The position numbers and the translations under genes were made by a program. From contig DAHVYW010000080.1 in the NCBI GenBank assembly GCA_027324025.1, forward strand, positions 1-13,922: 13,922 nucleotides of DNA. Direction: 5' to 3'. The DNA is from JAJZQD01 sp021847735. GTDB taxonomy: Bacteria > Bacillota > Thermincolia > Thermincolales > UBA2595. Under the pieces are notes generated by a model. It saw nothing but the letters and a program-made list of their open reading frames with translations. It searched no databases and was not told the DNA's origin. Of this stretch, positions 1-6,484 are shown one piece after another. Within the stretch, counting starts at the first letter, position 1, and the number at the start of each line of letters is the position of its first letter.

Positions 1-14
1 CGCCAACCGCCGTC

Positions 15-46
15 GGGGCTCTTTGCGCTTCAGCGCTTAGAGCCCC
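15..46. repeat. Two-tier hairpin at the left edge
   Basis: GGGGCTCT (15-22) pairs perfectly with AGAGCCCC (39-46). Inside, GCGCT (25-29) pairs with AGCGC (32-36), separated by symmetric TT/TT. No T-run follows, so it is more like an intergenic repeat or the remains of a structured element than a terminator. It belongs to bases 1-194, where no gene is seen. Confidence 0.5.
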
Positions 47-62
47 GTTGTGCCCTGCGGGT

Positions 63-89
63 AGACCGCGTATGCGGGAGCGGTCTTTT
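63..89 (+). terminator. Possible intrinsic terminator
   Basis: AGACCGC (63-69) pairs with GCGGTCT (80-86), a 7-bp stem followed by a short TTTT (86-89). It could end a plus-strand gene lying left of the window. The T-run is short, so this is tentative. Confidence 0.35.
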
Positions 90-150
90 GCCGGCTGAGT
101 TGTTGCTCGCTCGCAGGAATATGCCTGCCCCTTCCCTTGCCAGCGTATCT

Positions 151-184
151 AAAATAAAGAGACTGCCCCTTTTGGGACATCCCC
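151..184 (-). terminator. Possible terminator downstream of the HEPN-glycosylase gene
   Basis: Read on the minus strand, GTCCC and GGGGC pair around an AAAA loop, with a weaker outer GGGG/TCTC pairing that includes G-T wobbles. A T-rich tract (complement of 151-158) follows. It lies just past the stop codon of the minus-strand gene at 195. The outer stem is poor, so confidence is moderate to low. Confidence 0.35.
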
Positions 185-194
185 TTTGTGTTCT

Positions 195-1343
195 TTAGAC
201 GGTCTTTTTACTTTTCACAAAGTCAGCCAACTCCCGCCAGTACCCCTCATTCCAGTATCTGCGGGCAATTCCGGAAGTTGAGGGAAGTACGAACAAAGTG
301 GTAGCTCTCACCGGTTCAGGCTGTGGACCGTAATGTACGGAATAGCCATAAAACTCCTCGGCGGCACGTTTTCCGTTGAAAGCCACCGTAGAGGGTGACA
401 GCTTTTGGATTTTACGGTGCAACCCTTTGATATCAAATTGAGATGCCACGGGATTGCTGGCTGCACCGGACCCGTTCACGGCCAGGGCTGTCAGGCCGAT
501 GCCGTACCTGGGGAGAATCCTGCACTCTTTGGGAGTGAACAGTCTGGGGGTCAGGCCGATGCGGTGTAAGACCGCCCAGAACCTGTTGCGGTAATCGGGA
601 TAATACAAGCCAAACTGGGAGCCCTTCCTGTCACTGCCGGCAATACTGCAAAAAACCACCTGCAGGTTTGGTTTGAGGATGTCTCGCATATAGGTTGAGT
701 TTGCGGGGTCGTGAGATTTTGTTATTAAAACGCCGCCATCCGAATTTGCACAATTAAGGGCGTCAAAGTCGAACCGTTTTTCGAAATTCCGCCGTAAACC
801 CGAGTTGTGTGGGTCCTGCAGTTGTTTTCCGTAATCCTCCAGGTGGGTTTTGAGGGCTGGCACCAGAAAGTGGGGATTTATCTTTAGCCTTAATTCCGCA
901 AGGTCAAAAACCATGGGGAAAGCGGTTTCGCTTGTAATAATAACCCGTTGGTCTGTCATGCCCCCGTGGTACAAACCACAGCGGGCGCCAAAGTAAAGGG
1001 TATCCAGCAGGCTGTCCACTATCCTTGAGGAACCGGTTTTCAGTTGGGGGAAAACCGAATAGACCCCCTGTTTGAAATAATATTCCGATTTACCGTTGGT
1101 CATAAAGCCGTCCTGGTATTTCGCCACCATTTCAAAATAGCTGAGCACTATGTGGAGGACCGCAAACCCGGAGTGCTGGATGGGGGTTACCGATTCACCG
1201 GTTACCCCTTTCTTTCCGTTAATACACTGGTCCGCGATATCCAGCTGCCAGCCGTAAGTGCGGTCCAGGAAAATGGTTATCTTTTCGTCAATTGTAAGGG
1301 GCCGTGAGAAATCGGTATCCTGGTAGTTAGGAGTAATCCACAT
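195..1343 (-). CDS. HEPN-like domain fused to a UDG/TDG-family DNA glycosylase-like domain
   Basis: A 382-residue protein in two parts. The C-terminal part (about 222-378) has the layout of mismatch-specific uracil/thymine-DNA glycosylases (MUG/TDG fold): SIAGS at 233-237 in the position of the usual GINPG motif, YY-P-(x)n-NRFW at 247-256, YGIGLT at 280-285, VAFNGKRA at 320-327 and LPSTSG at 353-358. The catalytic Asn of GINPG is absent; related groups with a GxAxG-type motif exist, so activity cannot be excluded. The N-terminal 200 residues are helical in appearance and contain RCGLYH (121-126), an Rx4H spacing like HEPN ribonucleases, though the residue after Arg is Cys rather than the usual polar residue. 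A good GGGAGG precedes the ATG. The gene lies 93 bases downstream of the deacylase with no clear terminator between, so they may be co-transcribed. The glycosylase-like call is fairly firm; the HEPN call is an inference. Confidence 0.7.
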   Translation of the reverse strand: MWITPNYQDTDFSRPLTIDEKITIFLDRTYGWQLDIADQCINGKKGVTGESVTPIQHSGFAVLHIVLSYFEMVAKYQDGFMTNGKSEYYFKQGVYSVFPQLKTGSSRIVDSLLDTLYFGARCGLYHGGMTDQRVIITSETAFPMVFDLAELRLKINPHFLVPALKTHLEDYGKQLQDPHNSGLRRNFEKRFDFDALNCANSDGGVLITKSHDPANSTYMRDILKPNLQVVFCSIAGSDRKGSQFGLYYPDYRNRFWAVLHRIGLTPRLFTPKECRILPRYGIGLTALAVNGSGAASNPVASQFDIKGLHRKIQKLSPSTVAFNGKRAAEEFYGYSVHYGPQPEPVRATTLFVLPSTSGIARRYWNEGYWRELADFVKSKKTV

Positions 1344-1436
1344 ATTATACCTCCCTGGGTATTCTGTGGATTAGTTTTTGCTGTATGTTTAAATTTATCC
1401 TACTCCGGGGCCCGTTATGAAGCGGATTTGCCAGGG

Positions 1437-1916
1437 CTACTTGATAGAGACAACCCGGCCGCCCGTCATTTTTACCAGATCTGCGGGTGTAAGTTTGAAG
1501 AGGGCGTTAGGGTTGCCGGCGGCGGCCCAGATTTCCTGGTTTTGAAACAAGTCCTCGTCTATAAAGATTTCCATCTGTGCAGGGTGGCCGACAGGGGCAA
1601 CACCACCGATAGCGTAACCGGTTTGCTGGCGGACAAAATCCGCGTCAGCCTTCCCGATGGCTTCGGCAAGATACTCTTTAATTCTTTTTTCGTTAACCCG
1701 GTTTGAACCGCTGGCAATAATTAAAACAGGCCTGTTCAGGTTTTTGCTTTTAAAGACAAGGGATTTGGCAATCTGTCCGACCTCACACCCAACGGCTTCC
1801 GCAGCTTCTACGGAAGTTCTCGTGGTTTGGGTTAATTCCATTACCCGGTGAGAAAAACCGAGGGCTTTTAATACGTCCTGGACCTTTTGTGCACTGGAGC
1901 TTAGAGTTTCTGACAT
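1437..1916 (-). CDS. YbaK/EbsC-type aminoacyl-tRNA deacylase (Cys-tRNA(Pro) deacylase family)
   Basis: This 159-residue protein matches the YbaK/ProX editing family, which hydrolyses mischarged tRNAs in trans, typically Ala- or Cys-tRNA(Pro). Visible family signatures are IAKSLVFK (49-56) with the conserved Lys51, the TGYAIGGVAPVGH stretch (99-111), and AAGNPNALFKLTPADLVKM (132-150) near the end. The length is normal for a free-standing YbaK. An ATG also exists at 1931, but GGAGGA (complement of 1923-1928) lies six bases before the ATG at 1916, so the shorter start is chosen. An extended -10 promoter lies upstream. Which tRNA and amino acid it edits cannot be told from the sequence. Confidence 0.88.
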   Translation of the reverse strand: MSETLSSSAQKVQDVLKALGFSHRVMELTQTTRTSVEAAEAVGCEVGQIAKSLVFKSKNLNRPVLIIASGSNRVNEKRIKEYLAEAIGKADADFVRQQTGYAIGGVAPVGHPAQMEIFIDEDLFQNQEIWAAAGNPNALFKLTPADLVKMTGGRVVSIK

Positions 1917-1999
1917 ATCAGTTCCTCCCATGTTCTCTTTCGACGCTTTTGAGCTGCCATTCCATTTCGCCTTCCACCCAAAAACGGTTTAATGCTAAT

Positions 2000-2008
2000 A
2001 TTATACCA
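2000..2008 (-). promoter_or_regulatory. Extended -10 promoter for the deacylase gene
   Basis: On the minus strand the bases read TGGTATAAT, a perfect extended -10 (TGnTATAAT). It lies about 80 bases upstream of the chosen start codon at 1916. No good -35 is seen at 17 bases, which extended -10 promoters can do without. Confidence 0.5.
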
Positions 2009-2064
2009 GTGTTGCTTTAAATCCTCCTGGAATACCCTGTTTTATTATTAAGGAGGAAACATAC

Positions 2065-2096
2065 CGTTTTAAGGTGCGATAACGACCGTTAAAACG
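2065..2096 (+). repeat. Hairpin/dyad in the AOR upstream region
   Basis: CGTTTTAA (2065-2072) is an exact inverted repeat of TTAAAACG (2089-2096), and inside it GGT (2073-2075) can pair with ACC (2085-2087). No T-run follows. It lies upstream of the promoter candidate, so an operator or a remnant is as likely as an RNA element. Confidence 0.4.
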
Positions 2097-2117
2097 CTGA
2101 TTTCGACTGCTAAGACT

Positions 2118-2165
2118 CGCCTTATATTCTTTGCCCGTTAGCCGGGATATAATTGTCATAAGGCG
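2118..2165 (+). promoter_or_regulatory. Promoter candidate inside a dyad, upstream of the riboswitch
   Basis: A perfect -10 box TATAAT lies at 2148-2153, about 40 bases before the riboswitch. The -35 region is poor (TATTCT at 2125-2130 at 17-base spacing). The box lies within an exact 8-bp inverted repeat, CGCCTTAT (2118-2125) and ATAAGGCG (2158-2165), with an inner CCCG/CGGG (2134-2137, 2143-2146). A weak promoter overlapped by a dyad is compatible with control by a DNA-binding protein. Confidence 0.4.
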
Positions 2166-2190
2166 AAAATTTCAAATTATAGGGTGTAAG

Positions 2191-2283
2191 ACCTTTCTTC
2201 CGAGTAGGTGCTTCCCTTCGGGAAACATCTACCGTAAGGTATGAAAAGCAATTTTCATGCCCGCCGTTGCGCAAAGGAAGAGG
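2191..2283 (+). promoter_or_regulatory. Moco/Tuco riboswitch (molybdenum or tungsten cofactor sensor)
   Basis: The sequence follows the Moco RNA motif pattern. P1 is CTTCC (2197-2201) with GGAAG (2276-2280), extendable by T2196-A2281 and two wobbles. P2 is GTAGGTG (2204-2210) with CATCTAC (2226-2232), topped by TTCCC/GGGAA (2212-2216, 2220-2224). A long 10-bp arm (2238-2247 with 2252-2261) carries a GCAA loop, a GNRA tetraloop as expected for this class. It is followed by the CCGCCGTTGCGCAAAGG segment. No separate P3 stem is apparent; variants lacking P3 have been linked to tungsten cofactor, which fits the AOR gene downstream. The aptamer runs straight into an intrinsic terminator, so control is probably by transcription termination. 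Confidence 0.85.
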
Positions 2284-2308
2284 TGCTCATTAAGAGTGCC
2301 TCTTTTTT
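2279..2308 (+). terminator. Riboswitch expression-platform terminator
   Basis: AGAGGTGCTC (2279-2288) pairs with GAGTGCCTCT (2294-2303) around loop ATTAA, with two G-T wobbles, followed by six T (2303-2308). Its left arm shares bases 2279-2283 with the extended P1 of the riboswitch, so a stable P1 and the terminator compete. Confidence 0.85.
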
Positions 2309-2340
2309 GATATTAATATAACATTTAAGGAGGTTACTAA

Positions 2341-4068
2341 ATGGGCGAGATTTTGAGAGTGGACATGACAACAGGGCAAATCAAAAAAGAAGCAGTGCCG
2401 GAAAAATACCAGGGTTTGGGCGGAAGGGCTCTCACATCAAAGGTTCTGTTGGAGGAGGTTGACCCTACCTGTAATCCATTAGGTTCCCGTAACAAGCTGG
2501 TTATTGCGCCAGGTATGCTGTCCGGTACCAAAGCACCGTCTTCAGGACGAATCTCCGTGGGGGGTAAGAGCCCGCTTACAGGGACCATTAAAGAGGCCAA
2601 TGCGGGGGGCACCACTGCCCAGAAACTGGCAAGTCTTGGTATCTATGCCATAATAATTGAAGGCAAGCCGGCTGACGGGAAACTTAGTGTCCTACGAATC
2701 AGTGAACAAGGGGCAGAACTTTTGCCAGGGGACGAATTCAAAGGCAAAGGCACTTATGAAGTCAGTGAAAAACTAAGGGCAAAATACGGAAGCCATATTG
2801 GTTTGATGCAAATAGGACCGGCTGGTGAGATGCTTTTAGCTAATGCCGGAGTGGCTAACAATGATCCTGAGGGAAACTCCAGCCGGTACGCCGGACGCGG
2901 GGGACTTGGCGCTGTAATGGGTTCCAAGGGACTAAAAGCCGTAGTGGTAGATACTCAGAAGGCTTTGGATGCGCCGGTTGCCAACTCGGAAGCCTTTGGG
3001 GAGGCTGCCAAAAAGTTCGCCAAAATCTTGCTTGACCATCCCGTAACAGGTCAGGGGCTGCCCAGTTTTGGGACCAATGTTTTGATGAATATTATCAATG
3101 AAGCCGGGGCTTTACCGACTAAAAACTTCCGCAAGGGGCGGTTTGACCAAGCCAACCAAATCAGTGGAGAGAAACTGGCTGAGGTAGCTGTCGCACGGGG
3201 CGGTAAGGCCACCCATGCCTGCCATCACGGTTGTGTGATGCGGTGTTCCAACATTTATCCGATGCCTAATGGAAAAGTCTGTGCACCTATTGAATATGAG
3301 TCGGCCTGGTCTTTGGGCGCCCATTGTGAAATCGGGGATCTGGATGATGTGGCAATGCTTAATTATATTTGCAATGATGTTGGCCTCGATACCATTGAAG
3401 CCGGGGGGACTCTGGGTATATTAATGGAGGGCGGTGTTATCCCCTGGGGCGACGGAAAAGCGGCCATCAAAGCCTTAGAGGAAGTTTACACCGGTTCTGC
3501 CTTAGGCCGGATTATCGGTAACGGAGCGGTTTTTGCCGCCAGGGCTTTTGGAGTCACCCGGGTCGGGGAAGTAAAAGGACAACATATGCCGGCCTATGAC
3601 CCAAGAGGGGCCAAGGGAATCGGGGTAACTTACGCAACTTCCACCATGGGGGCCGACCATACGGCCGGCTACTGTATCACGGCAAACATCCTTAAAGTTG
3701 GGGGTTATGTAGACCCGTTGAAAAAAGAAGGGCAGATTGATTTGGCCAGAAATCTGCAAATTGCCACCGCAGCTATTGACTCCAGCGGACTTTGCCTGTT
3801 TGTAGCCTTTGCGGTCCTTGACAATCCCGACGGACTGCCTACCATTGTTGAGATGTTGAACGCCAAGTACGGAGCCAGTTTAACTATTGATGATGTCCTC
3901 GCGCTGGGGCAGCAGGTGCTCAGAAATGAAAGAGAATTCAATAAAAGGGCCGGCTTTACCAAAGAAGCCGACAGACTGCCAGAATTCTTCCTGGATGAAG
4001 AGTCTGATCCCCATAAGACCAAATTTGATGTTACAAATGATGAATTAGACTCCCTATACAATTTCTAA
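2341..4068 (+). CDS. aor: Aldehyde:ferredoxin oxidoreductase family protein (tungsten enzyme)
   Basis: A 575-residue member of the AOR family, cytoplasmic enzymes that carry a bis-pyranopterin tungsten (or molybdenum) cofactor and one [4Fe-4S] cluster. They oxidise aldehydes or reduce carboxylic acids with ferredoxin. The N-terminal AOR domain (about 1-205) is complete, with the conserved GGRAL (27-31), SGR (68-70) and RYAGRGGLGAVMGSKGLKA (182-200). Cluster ligands are probably C294, C298, C302 (Cx3Cx3C in HACHHGCVMRC) and C485 in GLC. The first spacing is Cx3C rather than the Cx2C of classical hyperthermophile AOR. The family is broad, so the substrate is not determined. AAGGAGG lies just upstream of the ATG. 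It is probably co-transcribed with the MoaD-like gene 15 bases downstream and controlled by the upstream riboswitch. Confidence 0.92.
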   Translation: MGEILRVDMTTGQIKKEAVPEKYQGLGGRALTSKVLLEEVDPTCNPLGSRNKLVIAPGMLSGTKAPSSGRISVGGKSPLTGTIKEANAGGTTAQKLASLGIYAIIIEGKPADGKLSVLRISEQGAELLPGDEFKGKGTYEVSEKLRAKYGSHIGLMQIGPAGEMLLANAGVANNDPEGNSSRYAGRGGLGAVMGSKGLKAVVVDTQKALDAPVANSEAFGEAAKKFAKILLDHPVTGQGLPSFGTNVLMNIINEAGALPTKNFRKGRFDQANQISGEKLAEVAVARGGKATHACHHGCVMRCSNIYPMPNGKVCAPIEYESAWSLGAHCEIGDLDDVAMLNYICNDVGLDTIEAGGTLGILMEGGVIPWGDGKAAIKALEEVYTGSALGRIIGNGAVFAARAFGVTRVGEVKGQHMPAYDPRGAKGIGVTYATSTMGADHTAGYCITANILKVGGYVDPLKKEGQIDLARNLQIATAAIDSSGLCLFVAFAVLDNPDGLPTIVEMLNAKYGASLTIDDVLALGQQVLRNEREFNKRAGFTKEADRLPEFFLDEESDPHKTKFDVTNDELDSLYNF

Positions 4069-4083
4069 GAGGTGTTACAAGTG

Positions 4084-4320
4084 ATGCTTGAAGTCAGGCT
4101 ATTTGCCGGTCTCCACAAATATGTAAAAGGAACGGAAAGCGGGGAACCGTTTGAGGTGACGACAGGTGACGGTATCACCCTTGCAGGATTGCTTGGACAG
4201 CTGGGCATTCCCCAGCAGGAGGCCTATGTTACAATGGTTAACGGCCAGGCATCCCCTGTTTCGACGGTCTTAAAAAACGGTGACCGGGTAGGTGTTTTTC
4301 CACCCGTCGGGGGCGGGTAA
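4084..4320 (+). CDS. MoaD/ThiS-family sulfur carrier protein
   Basis: A 78-residue beta-grasp protein ending in GGG. The C-terminal Gly-Gly is the residue pair that is adenylated and thiocarboxylated in MoaD, which donates the dithiolene sulfurs to molybdopterin, and in ThiS. The start MLEVRLFAGLHKYV and the end NGDRVGVFPPVGGG are typical of MoaD-like proteins found beside AOR genes. AGAGGTG (4068-4074) serves as ribosome binding site; GTG at 4081 is an alternative start. The position right after aor suggests a dedicated pyranopterin sulfur carrier for the tungsten cofactor. MoaD is more likely than ThiS because of context, not because the sequence decides it. Confidence 0.85.
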   Translation: MLEVRLFAGLHKYVKGTESGEPFEVTTGDGITLAGLLGQLGIPQQEAYVTMVNGQASPVSTVLKNGDRVGVFPPVGGG

Positions 4321-4511
4321 ATAGCACAATTGCATTATTTCTGAAAAAAAGCATGTCATCAATCTGGGGGGGCTGGGAAAACCGGCCTCCTTTGTTTTTG
4401 AGGTCAAACCGGTCAGTTAGAACATTTTTCAGAAAATTAAAGAAAATTAGCAGGAAAAATTTAATAAATAGAGAAATTTTGTACAAAGTAGTTTGGCTGA
4501 GGAGGAAAGGT
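4321..4511 (+). other. Intergenic stretch, AT-rich, no clear signal
   Basis: The reading frame of the downstream gene stays open through most of this region from an ATG at 4353, but no ribosome binding site precedes that ATG. An imperfect stem, ACCGG (4381-4385) with CCGGT (4409-4413) and CCTC (4386-4389) with GAGG (4400-4403), is present but has no T-run. No convincing promoter is seen. Confidence 0.4.
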
Positions 4512-4805
4512 ATGCCGAGGACATACAGGCTCTGTTTTGACATTCTGGAACTGGTGGGTCTGGACGAAAAGCAATCATACGAAAAGGGGCATAACACGGG
4601 GTTGACCACGGACTACCGTTCAGAACGGACTATTGAACGGGCAAGACATGAAGTGGTGGTTATTGGGCTGATGGCCCACGAACACTGGGAAAAGACGGGT
4701 GACTACAAATATGTCCTGCTTCATGAATACATCAGGGGCTTGAATCACGGGCTTTTGGAAAAAGCACAAGGAATTGTCAAACGGAGAAGCAAAAAACAAA
4801 AATAG
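4512..4805 (+). CDS. Small protein of unknown function
   Basis: A 97-residue protein starting MPRTYRLCFDILELVGLDEK, with GAGGAGG (4499-4505) six bases before the ATG. The frame is open further upstream to 4353, but only the 4512 start has a ribosome binding site. No family is recognised. The middle is mixed helical and contains HEVVVIGLMAHEHWEKTGDY (about 50-69) with several His. The end is very basic (KRRSKKQK). No signal peptide or membrane segment is seen. A strong terminator begins at its stop codon. Its own upstream gap of 190 bases suggests separate transcription from the aor unit, but this is not shown. Confidence 0.65.
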   Translation: MPRTYRLCFDILELVGLDEKQSYEKGHNTGLTTDYRSERTIERARHEVVVIGLMAHEHWEKTGDYKYVLLHEYIRGLNHGLLEKAQGIVKRRSKKQK

Positions 4806-4831
4806 AAAAGAGTGGCTAAGCCACTCTTTTC
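4805..4831. terminator. Strong 12-bp hairpin terminator, probably bidirectional
   Basis: The 12 bases 4805-4816 pair perfectly with 4820-4831 around a TAA loop. The plus side has TTTT inside the stem end then CC. The minus side is followed by a long T-rich stretch (complement of about 4788-4803), so it may work better for minus-strand transcripts. It overlaps the stop codon of the preceding gene. Confidence 0.75.
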
Positions 4832-4872
4832 CGTAACCTTGGGGGGATTTCAATGGGCTGGGCAATCCGTAA

Positions 4873-5268
4873 TACAAGAACGACAGCCTCGGTGGTAAGG
4901 TTAAGACTGCTCAGGTAGACGGCAGCCGTGAGCGGACGCTTACCGGGCTTGCGGACAAAGACCAGGAGGCTATGACTTACTCATGGTCTAAGGACGGCAG
5001 GTATGTCCTTTTTGATGGATTTGCCATCAATGTGGAGACCGGAAAACAAACGGCATTTTCAGGGGAACCAGGTTTTGGCGGGGAAGCTCAAAAAAGAGGC
5101 AAATCGACGGAACTGCCGTCATTCTCCCCAGATGGTAAACGGATTATTTTTTCGGCGCCCCAGGGGCCAAAACTGGTTACTGTAGAAAACGGTAGTTTTG
5201 TGTATGACACGTCGACGGCCTATGAGCCGTTAAAGGGTCTGCACCATATTTCATGGATTGGGGATTAA
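4873..5268 (+). pseudogene. C-terminal remnant of a TolB/WD40-like beta-propeller protein
   Basis: After an in-frame TAA at 4870-4872 the frame reads continuously to a stop at 5268. It shows propeller-blade features: a QVDGS...RTLTGL strand, YSWSKDGRYVLFDG, then PSFSPDGKRIIFSA, the SxDG-type turns typical of TolB/PD40 repeats. About 130 residues and two blades remain, while whole propellers need many more. The first in-frame ATG (4972) has AGGAGG only two bases away and would start mid-blade. The homologous reading begins well before that ATG, so this is best read as the end of a truncated gene. The left break lies close to the terminator at 4805-4831. A functional short protein is possible but less likely. 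Confidence 0.6.
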
Positions 5269-5310
5269 CAATACTGTGACTAAAATCACACCCGGGTGGA
5301 ATCTGATTCG

Positions 5311-5334
5311 CAGAGGCCGCCGGGTTTCTGTTTT
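5311..5334 (+). terminator. Intrinsic terminator after the propeller remnant
   Basis: CAGAGGCC (5311-5318) pairs with GGTTTCTG (5323-5330), with two G-T wobbles and a GCCG loop, followed by TTTT and AT-rich sequence. A competing pairing ACCCGG/CCGGGT (5290-5295, 5320-5325) also exists. Confidence 0.5.
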
Positions 5335-5419
5335 AATATTTAAGTAAGTAGTATAAAACACCTATTGGCCTCTTAAAAGTGAAAATACGTTGGGAAAAGT
5401 AATGAAGGGGGTAAGAACA

Positions 5420-5617
5420 ATGAAGGTTACTGCGGAAAACCATATCTCGGAAGTGCTGGCAGGGAAGAAAGGCGCATCTGAGGTGTTCATGAGTTACGGC
5501 AGCCACTGCCTTGCCTGTAATAACACGACATTTAAGACTGTAGCCGACATGTCCAAAAAGCATGAAGTGGACCTTAAAATAATTTTGGAACAACTGAACG
5601 CGCTGCCTGATGCATAG
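5420..5617 (+). CDS. Stand-alone DUF1858 domain protein (CxxC)
   Basis: A 65-residue protein made of a single DUF1858 domain. This small fold is found alone or fused to redox proteins and carries a CxxC pair; here it is HCLAC with C30 and C33. The domain at the start of the siroheme protein at 7464 has its CxxC at exactly the same residue numbers (30 and 33), so the two look like paralogues. AGGGGG (5405-5410) lies nine bases before the ATG at 5420, preferred over a TTG at 5390. No partner or reaction is established for this family. Thiol redox, metal binding or persulfide carrying are guesses. It starts a plus-strand cluster with the methyltransferase 69 bases on. Confidence 0.8.
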   Translation: MKVTAENHISEVLAGKKGASEVFMSYGSHCLACNNTTFKTVADMSKKHEVDLKIILEQLNALPDA

Positions 5618-5686
5618 CACATTATTAAGATGCCTTCCCGGGGGAGATATTATAAAACGACCTAAACCTAAAGGGAGGGGTAAGTA

Positions 5687-6466
5687 ATGGCAATAAACCA
5701 GACTGAAAATCTGTTTGACGATTTTGCGGCTGACTATGATAGGATGATTAACTGGGAAGAAAGGCTCCGGCGGGAAGCGCCTTTGTATCGAAAGGTCTTT
5801 TCTGATACGGGGGCGACCAGGGTTCTTGATACCGCATGTGCGACAGGACAACACGCTATTATGTTCAGTTCCTGGGGTTTGGAGGTGGCGGCCTCAGATA
5901 TCAGCAGTGACATGATTGCCGCTGCCCAGAGGAATGCGGAGGAAGCCGGTGGTACCATCGATTTTAAGACTGCAGGGTTAGCGGAAATCGACCGGGTATT
6001 CTCGCCGGGGTTTGATGTTGTAAACTGTATGGGGAACTCCCTGCCCCATCTAAAAAGTAAGGAAAGTTTGCTGAAGGCATTTTCTTCAGTTGCCGGGGTT
6101 TTAAAACCGGGGGGATTCTTTCTTTTGCAGGTTCGCAATTATCACCGCGTATATGCCCGGAATGAACGGTTTATGCCGTTAAATTCCCGGGCCGAAGGGG
6201 ACCGGGAGTACCTATACCTGCGGATGATTGACCTGGGGGAAGAATTTTTGAACTTCAACATTGTTGTGTTGGCGAAAAATGAAGCAGGAAAATGGTCTTA
6301 CCGGGTAGAATCAGAAAAACTTAAGCCCTGGAAGTTTTCTGATATCGAACCCTGTCTACAGAAAAACGGGTTTGCAGTGTCAGGGGTATTTGGTGACTTC
6401 GGTTTTGGACCCTTTGAACCGTTGGAATCAACAGACCTGATAGTGATTGCCCGGAAAAACGGTTAA
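5687..6466 (+). CDS. Class I SAM-dependent methyltransferase
   Basis: A 259-residue Rossmann-fold methyltransferase. Motif I, the S-adenosylmethionine-binding loop, is VLDTACATGQ (47-56), the acidic residue after strand 2 is D71 in ASDIS, the motif IV region is FDVVNCMGNSLPHL (109-122), and VLKPGGFFLLQ (138-148) is the motif VI-like strand. The C-terminal 100 residues form the substrate-recognition part, including several aromatic and Gly residues near GDFGFGPFE. The substrate is unknown; small molecules are as likely as protein or RNA. GGGAGGGG precedes the ATG. It sits between a DUF1858 gene and a CGGC-domain gene, 18 bases ahead of the latter, so these are probably one operon. Confidence 0.85.
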   Translation: MAINQTENLFDDFAADYDRMINWEERLRREAPLYRKVFSDTGATRVLDTACATGQHAIMFSSWGLEVAASDISSDMIAAAQRNAEEAGGTIDFKTAGLAEIDRVFSPGFDVVNCMGNSLPHLKSKESLLKAFSSVAGVLKPGGFFLLQVRNYHRVYARNERFMPLNSRAEGDREYLYLRMIDLGEEFLNFNIVVLAKNEAGKWSYRVESEKLKPWKFSDIEPCLQKNGFAVSGVFGDFGFGPFEPLESTDLIVIARKNG

Positions 6467-6484
6467 TTACAGGGGGTAGTGTAT

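Noticed and set aside
1344..1349. TATAAT on the minus strand just before the ATG at 1343
   Set aside because: It lies between the ribosome binding site and start codon, so transcripts from it would lack both leader and part of the gene.
3705..4061. Minus-strand 118-residue frame within aor
   Set aside because: It is the antisense shadow of a well-supported oxidoreductase gene, with no recognisable protein features.
4353..4511. N-terminal extension of the 97-residue protein from ATG 4353
   Set aside because: No ribosome binding site precedes 4353, while 4512 has a near-perfect one; the extra 53 residues look like translated intergenic DNA.
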